The position numbers and the translations under genes are program-made. From assembly GCF_036084755.1 (NCBI RefSeq), contig NZ_CP107968.1:8316001-8380000 (forward strand): DNA of 64,000 nucleotides, in the 5' to 3' direction. The DNA is from Streptomyces sp. NBC_00370 (lineage in GTDB: Bacteria; Actinomycetota; Actinomycetes; Streptomycetales; Streptomycetaceae). Positions 9,203 to 18,637 of the stretch are shown here, one piece after another. How positions within the stretch are numbered: position 1 is the first letter of the stretch; each line of letters begins with the position of its first letter. The notes under the pieces were generated by a model. That model did no database searches and was not told where the DNA came from. It worked only from the letters and a program-made list of their open reading frames with translations.

Positions 9203-11846
9203 CCTTGCCCGCCGCACCCGGGTGAGCCTCCCGTACGACCGCCCCCGGCCCCCGGTGCCCCAGTACCTGCGGGAGACGACGAGCACCGACCCCACCACCG
9301 GGAGCCTGCTCGCGAAGGCCGCCGCGCAGAACGGCGCGTCCCCGGCCGCAGTCGCCGTCGCCGCGGTCGCCGCCGTCCTCGGCGAGCGGACCCGCACGTC
9401 CCGGATTCCGCTCGCCGTCGCCGCTCCCGAGACCGGGCCCGGCCTGCGCGCCGTGACCGTCGACGCCGCCGACCCGCTCGCCGCCGTCGTCGCGCTCGCC
9501 ACCGTCGAAGCCGGCCTGGCAGCCGCCGCGCCGCCCGGACAGGACGCGGGCGTCGCCGTCCTCGTCCTTGCCGAGTCGGGCGGTGCCGGACCGTCCGACC
9601 TCGACCACGATCTCGCCGACCGCGACCTGGTGCTCACCTTCACCCCCGAAGGCCCGGCGCACTGCTCGTTCGACCGCGATCTCTACGAAGCGGCCGGCGT
9701 GGACGCGTTCTGCGCCGACGTGGGGCGGGCGCTCCAGCGGCTGCTGGACAGCCCGGACCTCCCCCTGGTCGACGACCCCGCCGCCCTCGGCGCCGGGGCC
9801 CCGCAGGAGGAGCAGCCCCACCCCGGTCCCGAAGCGGCCCAGGCACCCGCCCGCGCACTCACCCCGGCCGAACGCGCACTCGCCGAGGTCTGGGCCGAGG
9901 TCCTCGGCACCGACGCGCACCACATCGGCGCCGCCTCCGACTTCTTCGCCCTCGGCGGCCACTCCCTCCTCGCCGCGCGCGCAGCCATGCGCGCCGGTCG
10001 CCTGCTCGGCGTCGAGATCGCCGTCGAGGACGTCTTCCGCGCCCCCACTCTCGGCGAACTGGCCGTCTTCGTCGACCAGGGCGCCCGCGCGCCCCTGGCA
10101 CCGCCCATCCCGCCCGCCCCGCAGGACGGGCCGCTGCCGCTGGCCCCCAGCCAGAGCGGCATCTGGTACGCGGAACAGGCCGCCCCCGGCACCTCCCGCT
10201 ACCACGTGCCGATCGCGTGGGAGCTGACCGGCCAGGTCGATCCCGACGCGCTGCGCCGGGCCCTGGAAGAGGTGATCGAGCGTCACGAACCGCTGCGCAC
10301 GGCCGTCCTCGACGCCGGCGGCAGCGACGGCCCCCGCCAAAGTGTCCTGCCGCCAGGGCCTGCCCCCCTGACCGTGCACGACCTGACCGGCACACCACCG
10401 GACACCCTCGAAGCGGCCGTGGACGCCGTCGTGACCCGCACGGCGGCCACGCCGTTCGACCTCGCCGCCGCACCGCTGCGCGCCGCGCTCGCCACTATCG
10501 CCCCCGACAGGCACGTCCTCGTCCTGGTGGTCCATCACCTCGTCTGCGACCAGTGGTCGCTGGCCCGCGTGGTCCGCGACCTCTGCGCCGCCTACCGCGC
10601 CCCCGGCGGACCCGGACCCACGCCCTCCCTCCGCTTCGCCGACTGGGTGCACTGGCAGGGCACCCGCCTGGCCGGCCGCATGCCCGAACTGACCGCGTAC
10701 TGGGCCGAGCGGACCGCCACCGCACCCAGCCCCCCGATCCCCGGGGCCCGGCCTCGCACCGCGGCCACGGACCGGACCGCGGGCACGCTCCGCTTCGACC
10801 TGCCCGCCGGCCTCGTCGCCTCGCTGCACACACTCGCCCAGGAGTGCGGCACCACCCTGTTCACGACCCTCTACACCGGCTTCCTCGCCCTGTTGCACCG
10901 CTCAAGCGGCGAGCGCGACATAGCGGTCGGCACCTCGGTCGCAGGACGCGACCACCCCGCACTCGAAGACCTCGTCGGCTCCTTCGTCAACATGGTGCTG
11001 CTGCGCACCGAGGTCGACCCCGGACTCGGGTTCCGCGACTTGGCGCGGCAAGCCCGTACGACCGTCCTGGACGCCTACACACACCAGGACTACCCGCTCC
11101 AGGAAGCCCTGCGCGGACGCCGCGAGCGCGGCACCCCCGGGCCCTCCCCGCTGAGCTCGGTCGTCTTCGAACTGCTCAGCGTCGATCCGGTGGATCTCGA
11201 CCTGCCCCAGGTCCGGGCGCGCGAAATCCCGGTGAGGGCCGGCGCGGCCAAGTACGACCTGCTGGTCACGCTCCAGTACGACGGCCCCGACCTGTACGGG
11301 ATCGTCGAGTACGACACCGGCGTTCTGGACCACCCGGCCGCCGAGCGCCTCGCCGCCGACTACGCCGCGCTGCTGCGGGCGGTGGCGGACGACCCGGACC
11401 GGCGGATCGACACCCTTCCCGCCCCGGCGGCCGCCCCGCCGACCGTCCCCACGGAGCCGGTCTCGGCCGCGCCGACCACGGCCGAAGGCGAGGAGGCCGA
11501 TGACCACGCGCACCTCACCCCGCTCCTGGCCGTACTGGAACGTGTCTGGGCAGAGGAACTGGGCCGCGACTCCGTCGGCGTGCACGACAACTTCTTCGAC
11601 CTGGGCGGCTACTCCCTCTCCGCCACCCGGGTCCTCGCCCGGCTGCGCGACATGCTCGCGGTCAGGGTCCCCCTGCGCGTGATGATCGGTGAAGGCACCG
11701 TCGCCGCGCTGGCCGCCCACATCGAATCCCACGTCGAGAACGCGAGCAGCCTCGACCGCGCGGTCCGGGTCGCCCGCATCATGCAGGCCGGCGAAGGCTG
11801 CACCGGTGCCGGGCGAGCCGTACGAGACCAAGGACTCCCCTCATGA
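9192..11846 (+). CDS. NRPS T-C-T protein lacking an A domain
   Basis: 884 residues. Residues 1 to about 215 resemble only the C-terminal lobe of a condensation domain and contain no HHxxxDG. Then come a carrier domain (FFALGGHSLL, Ser258), a full condensation domain with HHLVCDQW at 448-455, where the Gly after the Asp is Gln, and a second carrier domain (FFDLGGYSLS, Ser808). There is no A domain, so both carriers must be loaded in trans, plausibly by the free-standing A-T protein, the C*-A protein or enzymes outside the window. The ATG has AAGGAGG 9 nt upstream inside the carbamoyltransferase gene, and the stop overlaps the next NRPS as ATGA. The C domain would join two trans-loaded residues, suggesting an early or side step in assembly. 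Confidence 0.9.
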   Translation: MPGDLARRTRVSLPYDRPRPPVPQYLRETTSTDPTTGSLLAKAAAQNGASPAAVAVAAVAAVLGERTRTSRIPLAVAAPETGPGLRAVTVDAADPLAAVVALATVEAGLAAAAPPGQDAGVAVLVLAESGGAGPSDLDHDLADRDLVLTFTPEGPAHCSFDRDLYEAAGVDAFCADVGRALQRLLDSPDLPLVDDPAALGAGAPQEEQPHPGPEAAQAPARALTPAERALAEVWAEVLGTDAHHIGAASDFFALGGHSLLAARAAMRAGRLLGVEIAVEDVFRAPTLGELAVFVDQGARAPLAPPIPPAPQDGPLPLAPSQSGIWYAEQAAPGTSRYHVPIAWELTGQVDPDALRRALEEVIERHEPLRTAVLDAGGSDGPRQSVLPPGPAPLTVHDLTGTPPDTLEAAVDAVVTRTAATPFDLAAAPLRAALATIAPDRHVLVLVVHHLVCDQWSLARVVRDLCAAYRAPGGPGPTPSLRFADWVHWQGTRLAGRMPELTAYWAERTATAPSPPIPGARPRTAATDRTAGTLRFDLPAGLVASLHTLAQECGTTLFTTLYTGFLALLHRSSGERDIAVGTSVAGRDHPALEDLVGSFVNMVLLRTEVDPGLGFRDLARQARTTVLDAYTHQDYPLQEALRGRRERGTPGPSPLSSVVFELLSVDPVDLDLPQVRAREIPVRAGAAKYDLLVTLQYDGPDLYGIVEYDTGVLDHPAAERLAADYAALLRAVADDPDRRIDTLPAPAAAPPTVPTEPVSAAPTTAEGEEADDHAHLTPLLAVLERVWAEELGRDSVGVHDNFFDLGGYSLSATRVLARLRDMLAVRVPLRVMIGEGTVAALAAHIESHVENASSLDRAVRVARIMQAGEGCTGAGRAVRDQGLPS

Positions 11847-14800
11847 CCCTCACCGGACTCGAACCCTCGAAGCCGCAGCCGGTACTGCGCCCGCTGGCAG
11901 GCGCGCAGCGCACCGTATGGCTCGCCCAGCAGGTCAACCGCGAACCGGCCCTCTACAACGTGCCTTTCGCCCTTCGGATCACGGGCCGGCTCTCGCTGCC
12001 CGGGCTGCGTCACGCACTTGGCGAGCTGACCCGGCTCCACGGCGAACTGCGCTCCACCGTCCACACCGTCGACGGCGAACCGTACCGTGCCCCCGTTCCC
12101 CAGGCGCGGATCCCGCTGACGCTGCGCGAGGTGCGCGACGAGGACGAGGCCCGCGCCGTGATGGCCGAGGAGTCGGCCCTCCCCTTCGAGCAGGCGGACG
12201 GGCCGCCGCTGCGGGTCCTGCTGCTGCGCCTGGCGGAGGACAACCACATCGTGCAGTTCACCGGCCACCACCTGGCGATGGACGGCTGGTCGGTCGGCGT
12301 ACTGGTCGAAGACTTCGCCGAACGGTACGCGCGCTACCTGCGGGCCGGGGCCGACCAACTGCCGGACGGGACACCGGTGGACGCGCCCAGGACACCCGAG
12401 GCCCCGATGGACGCCGCCGGCGTGCGCGTGCCCTCCGCCGAGGACGAACAGGAGGATCTCGACTTCTGGGAGCAGGCCCTGCACCACGCACCGGAAGGCG
12501 TCGAGCTGTCTCTCGGCGGGCCCCGCCCGGCCGTGCGTTCGTTCCGCGGCGCCACAGCCGAGCACCGCGTCCCCCGCGAACTGGCCGACCGGATACGCGA
12601 CTTCAGCCGCCGGCACCGGGTCAGTCCCGCGACGACCCTGCTGGCCGGGTTCGCCGTACTCCTGCACCGCTACACGGACCGCGACGACCTCGTGCTGGGC
12701 ACCTCGCTGGCCGGACGGGACGACCCGGCGACCGAACGCCTGGTCTCCTGCCTGGTCCGTACCGTGCCCCTGCGCCTCGCCGTTGCTCCCACCGACGGCT
12801 TCGCCGCCGTACTCCACGGCGTCCGCGACGCCTTCGCCGACGCGATGGAGCACCAGGACGTCGCAATCGAGCGCCTCGCCGAGCGACTGCGGATCGAACA
12901 CGACCCCAGCCGCTCCCCGTTCTTCCAACTCGTCTTCGGCTACGAACGGGACACCCCCGCGCCCACCGTTCCCGGCGCGGACCTGCGCCGCCTCCCGCTC
13001 AGCACGCCCACCGCCAAGTTCGACCTCACCTGGAACGTCGTCGACGACGGGGCGCAGCTGCGCGTCGAGGCCGAGCACAGCACCGATCTGTTCGACGCCG
13101 CTGCCGTCCGGCAGCTGTTCGAGCACTGGGTGCGATTGCTCGACGCGTGCACCGCTGCCCCCGAGACCCCGGTCGGCCGCGCCGAACTGCTCACGCCCGC
13201 CGAGCGGGCCCGCCTTGCCGACCGGACTCCGGCGATCACCGAACCGGCCACCGCCCCGCAGATGTTCGCGGGTCAGGTGGGTGCTCGGGGTGGGTCGGTT
13301 GCGGTGGTTGACGGTGGGGGTGGGTCGTTGTCGTATGCGGGTCTGGATGCGTGGGCGGAGGTGGTTGCGGGGCGGTTGCGGGGTCTTGGTGTGGGGCGTG
13401 GTGATCGTGTGGGGTTGTGTCTGGGTCGTGGTGTGGGGATGGTCGCGGCGGTGTTGGGGGTGTGGCGTTGTGGGGCCGCGTATGTGCCGGTTGATCCGGT
13501 GTATCCCCGGGATCGGGTGGCGTTCGTGTTGAAGGACGCCGGTGTGCGTGTGGTGTTGGGGGAGCCGGGTGTCTTCTCAGAGCTGCCGGTGGGGGAGTGG
13601 GAGGTGGTGGAGCTGCGGGAGCCGCCGCAGCTGGGTGAGGTGGAGCGTGACGGTTCTACGGCAGGGCCGGTGGTGGAGGGTCCCGGGCCGGATGACCTGG
13701 CCTACGTGATCTACACCTCGGGCTCCACCGGCACACCCAAGGGCGTCGAGGTGAGCCACGGCAACCTCGCCGCACTCATCGAGGCCGGCCGCCGCACGGC
13801 CGACCCGGGCGGCGGCGACGTGTGGACCCTCTTCCACTCCTTCGCCTTCGACTTCTCCGTGTGGGAGATCTGGGGGGCTCTCGCCTTCGGCGGACGCCTG
13901 GTCGTCGTATCCGACGACACCGCCCGCGACCCCGGCGCCTTCGCCGACCTGCTGGTCAGGGAACAGGTCACCGTCCTCTCCCAGACCCCGTCGGCGTTCC
14001 GTCAACTGGACGCGGAAGACGCCGCACGGCCCCGCGACGGCCTCCGGCTACGGCTGGTGGTCTTCGGCGGGGAGGCACTCGACGCCGCCGCCGTGCGCGC
14101 CTGGCACCGCAGGCACCCGGCGGGCAGCCCGCTGCTGGTCAACATGTTCGGCACCACCGAGACCACCGTGCACGTGACGGCCGTGTCCCTGACCGAGGAG
14201 TCGCTGGCGCCGACCAGCAGCCCGATCGGCCACGCCATACCCGGCTGGAGCGTCCTCGTCCTCGACCGGTTCGGCAACCCGGTGCCGCCGGGCGTCACCG
14301 GTGAGCTCTGCGTCGGCGGGGCCGGCGTGGCACGCGGCTACCTCGGCCGCCCCGGCCTCACGGCGGACCGGTTCGTGCCCGACCCGTACGGCGGATCCGG
14401 GGCGCGCCTGTACCGGACGGGCGACCTCGGCCGATGGCTGCCGAACGGCATCCTCGAATACCTGGGCCGCGCCGACCAGCAGGTGAAGGTGCGCGGCTTC
14501 CGCATCGAACCGGGCGAGGTGGAGGCCCGGCTCGCCGAGCACGCACAGGTCGCCGCATGCGTGGTGGCAGCAGTGGGGAAGGGCGCGGAACGCCGCCTGG
14601 CCGGGTTCGTCGTGCCGTACCGCGACGCCCCCGACCCCAGCGCGGACGACCTGCGTGCCTGGCTCGCCGCACGGCTCCCGGCGTACATGGTGCCTTCGCT
14701 GTTCGTACCGCTGGAGTCACTGCCGACCACACCCAGCGGCAAGACCGACCGAGGCGCCCTGCCCGCCCTCGCGGGCAAGGTGCGGGCGGCGGCCGTCAGC

Positions 14801-17800
14801 GGCTACCGGCCGCCGCGCACCGACACGGAGCGCACGCTCGCCCGGATCTGGGCCGAGGTCCTGCACGCGGACCGGGTGGGCATCGACGACGACTTCTTCG
14901 ACCTCGGCGGCGACTCCATCCGAGCCGTACGCATCAGCGGCACGGCACGTGAGAGCGGCGTGCCCGTGTCCATCCCGGACCTCTACGAATGCCGCACCGT
15001 CGGCGCGCTCGCCCGCCGTGCCGACGAGACGCTCGCTGCGCAGGACGGCGACGGCGACAGCGAGGGCGCCGTACGAGAGTGCTCCGCACCGTTCTCACTC
15101 CTCACCCCCGAGCAGCGCGCCGACGTCGGGGCCGACTTCGGCGACGACGTCGTGGACGCCTACCCCATGACGACCCTTCAGCTCGGCATGGTCTACCACA
15201 TGGCCTCGGACCCCGAGCGCCTGCCGTACCACAACGCGGCCGGCTACCGCGTGCCGCTGCGTTTCGACGAAGAGAGCTTCCGGCGCGCCCTGCGGGCCGT
15301 CGTGGCACGGCACCCGGTGCTGCGCACCGCCCTCGACCCGACCGCCGCGCCCGAACCGCTGCAGATCGTCCACCGCGAGGCGGAGCCGGTCCTCGCCGTC
15401 ACCGACCTGCGCGGGCTGCCGAAGACCGAGCAGGAGGAGCAGATCGACCGGGCGGTCGCGGCCGAGCGCCGGCAGCCCTTCGACCACCTGGAGCCGCCGC
15501 TGCTGCGCTTCGCCGTGCACGTCTGCGACGACAGCGCGTTCCACTGGACCGTCGTGGAGCACCACGCCATTCTCGACGGCTGGAGCCTGTGGTCGACGCT
15601 GTCCGAAATCCTCGCGCACTACCTCGGCCTGCTCGGGGGGCACGCACCCGCCGAGGAGCCGCCGCCCGCCTCGGTCTTCCGTGACTTCGTGGCGGCCGAG
15701 CGCAGGGCCGTCGATTCCGCCGACGCCGCACAGTTCTGGGCGGAGACACTCGCCGATTACGACCCGCTCACACTCCCCGCCCCGCCACGGCCCGCCGCCG
15801 GAACAGGACGCAGGGACACCCATGTCCCGGTGCGTCTGTCACATCAGGTCGAGGAGTTCGCCCGAGGTCTGGGCGTCCCGGAGAAGAGCGTCTACCTCGC
15901 CGCACACCTGCGGGTGCTGGCCGAACTGACCGGCCGCCAGGACGTGTGCTGCGGCATCACGCTCAACGGACGGCTGGAGGAGACCGGCGGCACGGACGTG
16001 CGCGGCCTGTTCCTCAACACCGTCCCGCTGCGCACCCGGGTGGGCGCCGAATCCGCCGCGGAGCTGGTCGAGCAGGTCTTCGAGGCCGAGCGCCGCATCC
16101 TGCCGCACCGCAGGACGCCGCTGGCGCGCATCCACCAGATCACCGGGCAGCACGAGCTGTTCGCGACGAACTTCGTCTACAACAACTTCCACGTGGCACG
16201 CGAGACCCTCGGCGCCGAGGATGCCGGGCTGCTCGCCGACCTCGGCGACCTGACGGCCGCCAGGCGCGACGAGCCGGCCGACGTGCCGCTGACCCTCACG
16301 ATCTTCAAGAACCCCCTGGTGGGAGGCGTCCAGCTCTGCATGGACTACGACACCGAGTACCTCGCCGCCGAACAGGCCGACAGCGTCGCCGACCGGCACC
16401 TGCGCGAGCTCGCGACCCTCGTCGGCGCCGAGCAGCACACCGTCCGCCCGGACCTGGTCGCCGAGCTGTTCGCGGGCCAGGTGTCGGCGCGGGGCGGGTC
16501 GGTCGCGGTGGTTGACGGTGAGGGTACGTCGTTGTCGTACGCCGGTTTGGATGCGTGGGCGGAGGTGGTCGCTGGGCGATTGCGGCGTCTTGGTGTCGGG
16601 CGTGGTGACCGGGTGGCGTTGTGCCTGGGGCGTGGTGTGGGGATGGTCGCTGCGGTGTTGGGGGTATGGCGCTGCGGGGCTGCCTACGTGCCGGTCGATC
16701 CGGCCTATCCGCAGGACCGTGTGGCGTTCGTGTTGAAGGACGCCGGGGTGCGTGTGGTGGTGAGGGAGACCAGTGTCTTTCCGGAGCTGCCGATGGGGGA
16801 GTGGGAGGTGGTGGAGCTGCGGGAGCCGCCGGTGCCCGGTGAGGTGCAGGAGAGTGACGGTTCTGTGCAGCGGTCGGTGGCGGAGGCTCCCGGGCCGGAT
16901 GACCTGGCCTACGTGATCTACACCTCGGGCTCCACCGGCACACCCAAGGGCGTGCAGGTCGAACACCGCTCGCTGGACAACCTGGTGGACGTCGTGCACC
17001 AGGTGATGGACCTGCGTCCCGAGGACCGGCTGTGGCAGTTCGCCTCCTTCGGCTTCGACGTCTCCGTCGGTGACATGGTGGCTGCCCTCACCACCGGCGC
17101 GACCCTGCTGGTCTCACCCGGCGGGGCGCACCGGGTCGGCGACGGCCTGCGCGAGTCGATGCAGGCCCTGAGCCCCACTGTGCTGTCCCTGCCGCCCAGC
17201 GTCCTCGCGGGACTCGACCCCGCCGAACTGCCCCAGGTGCGCCGGGTCGTCGTGGCGGGGGAGGCGCTGCCGCCGGCCCTCGCCGCCCGCTGGAGCCCGA
17301 CGGCCGAGGTGGTCAACGCGTACGGCCCCACCGAGGACACCGTCTACGCCACGAGCCACCTCTGCGACCGCGCGGAGGAGGCGCCCATCGGCTGCGCAGT
17401 CCCGGGCACCACCGCGTACGTACTCGACGCGCGGGGCCTGCCCGTCCCCGACGGCGAACGCGGTGAACTCTGCGTCGGCGGAGCCGGGGTGGCGCGCGGA
17501 TACCTGCGGCGTCCCGGGCTGACCGCGGACCGGTTCGTACCCGACCCGTTCGGCGAGCGGCCCGGGGCGCGGCTGTACCGCACCGGCGACCTGGCCAGGC
17601 GCCGTCCCGACGGCGTGCTCGAATACCTCGGTCGCGCCGACCAGCAGGTCAAGGTACACGGCCAGCGCATCGAGCCGGGCGAGGTGGAGGCCCGGCTGAC
17701 CGAGCATCCCGGGGTCGGCGCCTGCGCGGTCGCGGCCGTCGGGGAAGGCGCCGAGCGGCGCCTGGTCGGGTTCGTGGTGCCGGAGCGGGACGCCCCCGTT

Positions 17801-18223
17801 CCTGACCCGGCGGAGTTGCGCGCCCGGCTGGGCTCACAGCTCCCGGCGTACATGGTGCCGACGGCGTTCGTACCGCTGGACGCCCTGCCGATGACCCCCA
17901 GCGGGAAGATCGACCGTGCGGCACTTCCGCGCCTCGCCGACGCGGGCCCGGCCGCCGCACCGGCTGTCGCGGACGCCGGCCACCGGCCGCCCCGGACCGA
18001 CACGGAACGCACGCTCGCCCGGATCTGGGCCGAGGTCCTGAAAGTGGACCGGGTGGGCATCGAGGACGACTTCTTCGACCTCGGCGGCGACTCCATCCGA
18101 GCCGTTCAGATCGCCTTCCGCGCCCAGCGGGAGCTCGGTCTCGCGCTGAAACCGGTCGATGTGCAGATCCACCCCACCGTTGCCGAACTGGCCGGCATCG
18201 CCGGAACGCCGCAGCGGTCCTGA
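11843..18223 (+). CDS. NRPS C-A-T-C-A-T; first A domain predicted Thr
   Basis: 2126 residues, two modules. Module 1: C domain with HHLAMDGW (142-149), A domain about 470-960, T domain with GGDSI (Ser1025). The A1 pocket reads D-F-W-S-V-G-M-V-H, almost the standard threonine code DFWNIGMVHK. Module 2: C domain with HHAILDGW (1240-1247), A domain about 1545-2040, T domain with GGDSI (Ser2084). The A2 pocket reads D-V-G-S-V-A-A-V-Y, which I cannot assign. The second C domain opens with a FSLLTPEQR segment and DAYPMTTLQLG, unlike the first and the usual LCL type; it may belong to a C subclass acting after modified residues. The N-terminal parts of A1 and A2 are near-duplicates with atypical codons (listed separately). 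The start overlaps the preceding stop as ATGA. Confidence 0.93.
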   Translation: MTLTGLEPSKPQPVLRPLAGAQRTVWLAQQVNREPALYNVPFALRITGRLSLPGLRHALGELTRLHGELRSTVHTVDGEPYRAPVPQARIPLTLREVRDEDEARAVMAEESALPFEQADGPPLRVLLLRLAEDNHIVQFTGHHLAMDGWSVGVLVEDFAERYARYLRAGADQLPDGTPVDAPRTPEAPMDAAGVRVPSAEDEQEDLDFWEQALHHAPEGVELSLGGPRPAVRSFRGATAEHRVPRELADRIRDFSRRHRVSPATTLLAGFAVLLHRYTDRDDLVLGTSLAGRDDPATERLVSCLVRTVPLRLAVAPTDGFAAVLHGVRDAFADAMEHQDVAIERLAERLRIEHDPSRSPFFQLVFGYERDTPAPTVPGADLRRLPLSTPTAKFDLTWNVVDDGAQLRVEAEHSTDLFDAAAVRQLFEHWVRLLDACTAAPETPVGRAELLTPAERARLADRTPAITEPATAPQMFAGQVGARGGSVAVVDGGGGSLSYAGLDAWAEVVAGRLRGLGVGRGDRVGLCLGRGVGMVAAVLGVWRCGAAYVPVDPVYPRDRVAFVLKDAGVRVVLGEPGVFSELPVGEWEVVELREPPQLGEVERDGSTAGPVVEGPGPDDLAYVIYTSGSTGTPKGVEVSHGNLAALIEAGRRTADPGGGDVWTLFHSFAFDFSVWEIWGALAFGGRLVVVSDDTARDPGAFADLLVREQVTVLSQTPSAFRQLDAEDAARPRDGLRLRLVVFGGEALDAAAVRAWHRRHPAGSPLLVNMFGTTETTVHVTAVSLTEESLAPTSSPIGHAIPGWSVLVLDRFGNPVPPGVTGELCVGGAGVARGYLGRPGLTADRFVPDPYGGSGARLYRTGDLGRWLPNGILEYLGRADQQVKVRGFRIEPGEVEARLAEHAQVAACVVAAVGKGAERRLAGFVVPYRDAPDPSADDLRAWLAARLPAYMVPSLFVPLESLPTTPSGKTDRGALPALAGKVRAAAVSGYRPPRTDTERTLARIWAEVLHADRVGIDDDFFDLGGDSIRAVRISGTARESGVPVSIPDLYECRTVGALARRADETLAAQDGDGDSEGAVRECSAPFSLLTPEQRADVGADFGDDVVDAYPMTTLQLGMVYHMASDPERLPYHNAAGYRVPLRFDEESFRRALRAVVARHPVLRTALDPTAAPEPLQIVHREAEPVLAVTDLRGLPKTEQEEQIDRAVAAERRQPFDHLEPPLLRFAVHVCDDSAFHWTVVEHHAILDGWSLWSTLSEILAHYLGLLGGHAPAEEPPPASVFRDFVAAERRAVDSADAAQFWAETLADYDPLTLPAPPRPAAGTGRRDTHVPVRLSHQVEEFARGLGVPEKSVYLAAHLRVLAELTGRQDVCCGITLNGRLEETGGTDVRGLFLNTVPLRTRVGAESAAELVEQVFEAERRILPHRRTPLARIHQITGQHELFATNFVYNNFHVARETLGAEDAGLLADLGDLTAARRDEPADVPLTLTIFKNPLVGGVQLCMDYDTEYLAAEQADSVADRHLRELATLVGAEQHTVRPDLVAELFAGQVSARGGSVAVVDGEGTSLSYAGLDAWAEVVAGRLRRLGVGRGDRVALCLGRGVGMVAAVLGVWRCGAAYVPVDPAYPQDRVAFVLKDAGVRVVVRETSVFPELPMGEWEVVELREPPVPGEVQESDGSVQRSVAEAPGPDDLAYVIYTSGSTGTPKGVQVEHRSLDNLVDVVHQVMDLRPEDRLWQFASFGFDVSVGDMVAALTTGATLLVSPGGAHRVGDGLRESMQALSPTVLSLPPSVLAGLDPAELPQVRRVVVAGEALPPALAARWSPTAEVVNAYGPTEDTVYATSHLCDRAEEAPIGCAVPGTTAYVLDARGLPVPDGERGELCVGGAGVARGYLRRPGLTADRFVPDPFGERPGARLYRTGDLARRRPDGVLEYLGRADQQVKVHGQRIEPGEVEARLTEHPGVGACAVAAVGEGAERRLVGFVVPERDAPVPDPAELRARLGSQLPAYMVPTAFVPLDALPMTPSGKIDRAALPRLADAGPAAAPAVADAGHRPPRTDTERTLARIWAEVLKVDRVGIEDDFFDLGGDSIRAVQIAFRAQRELGLALKPVDVQIHPTVAELAGIAGTPQRS
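13262..13746 (+). repeat. Codon-atypical A-domain N-subdomain block, copy 1
   Basis: This part of the first A domain (A1 to A3, ending at TSGSTGTPKG) is much richer in G- and T-ending codons than the rest of the gene, which favours C-ending ones. Its partner at 16466-16953 is almost the same at protein level. Sequence outside the blocks, notably the specificity subdomain after A3, differs. This looks like block duplication or gene conversion from a source with different codon use. Confidence 0.85.
16466..16953 (+). repeat. Codon-atypical A-domain N-subdomain block, copy 2
   Basis: Second copy of the block at 13262-13746, in the second A domain, about 3.2 kb downstream. The proteins share long identical runs such as GRGVGMVAAVLGVWRCGAAY and VEVVELREPP-like endings. 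Many third positions have returned to C here, so this copy looks slightly more ameliorated than copy 1. Confidence 0.85.
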
Positions 18224-18284
18224 AACGACCCGTCCCGAACGACCGGTCCTGGAACGACCTGATCTGAACCGACCGGCCCTGACC
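18221..18284 (+). repeat. Four imperfect 14-15-nt tandem repeats before mbtH
   Basis: The stop codon of the NRPS and the following leader consist of four degenerate units built on GAACGACCNGTCC. The mbtH ribosome site GAGGAG follows immediately. They are spaced by about 1.4 helical turns and could bind a protein or be a slippage product; no function is shown. Confidence 0.6.
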
Positions 18285-18299
18285 AACGAGGAGACCGAC

Positions 18300-18503
18300 A
18301 TGTTCGACGACGCACTCGACCTGGACTACAAGGTCGTGCTCAACGACGAGGAGCAGTACTCGATCTGGCCCGCCGACCGCGAGAGCCCCGCCGGATGGCG
18401 GGAGGCCGGCAAGCAGGGCCCCAAGCCGGACTGCCTGGAATGGATCGAGCGCACCTGGACGGACATGCGCCCCCGCAGCCTGCGCGAGGCGATGGATCAC
18501 TAG
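18300..18503 (+). CDS. mbtH: MbtH-family NRPS chaperone
   Basis: A 67-residue protein with the MbtH signature: YKVVLNDEEQYSIWP, then PAGW, then CLEWIERTWTDMRPRS. The ATG is preceded by GAGGAG at a 6-nt spacing. MbtH proteins bind the N-terminal subdomain of many A domains and are needed for their solubility or adenylation activity. It sits between the two large right-going NRPS genes and probably serves several A domains of this cluster. Length and motif spacing are normal. Confidence 0.97.
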   Translation: MFDDALDLDYKVVLNDEEQYSIWPADRESPAGWREAGKQGPKPDCLEWIERTWTDMRPRSLREAMDH

Positions 18504-18637
18504 GACCTGTCGTTCGGATCTTGCCCCAGCTCGTGTCCGCAAAGTCCATGAACTGGTCCGGCCCCTGACCTGATCAGGAACCACCAGCCAGAGAGGTGAC
18601 GGCCGAAGCCGCCGTCCGGATGTGTGGAGGACGACCC

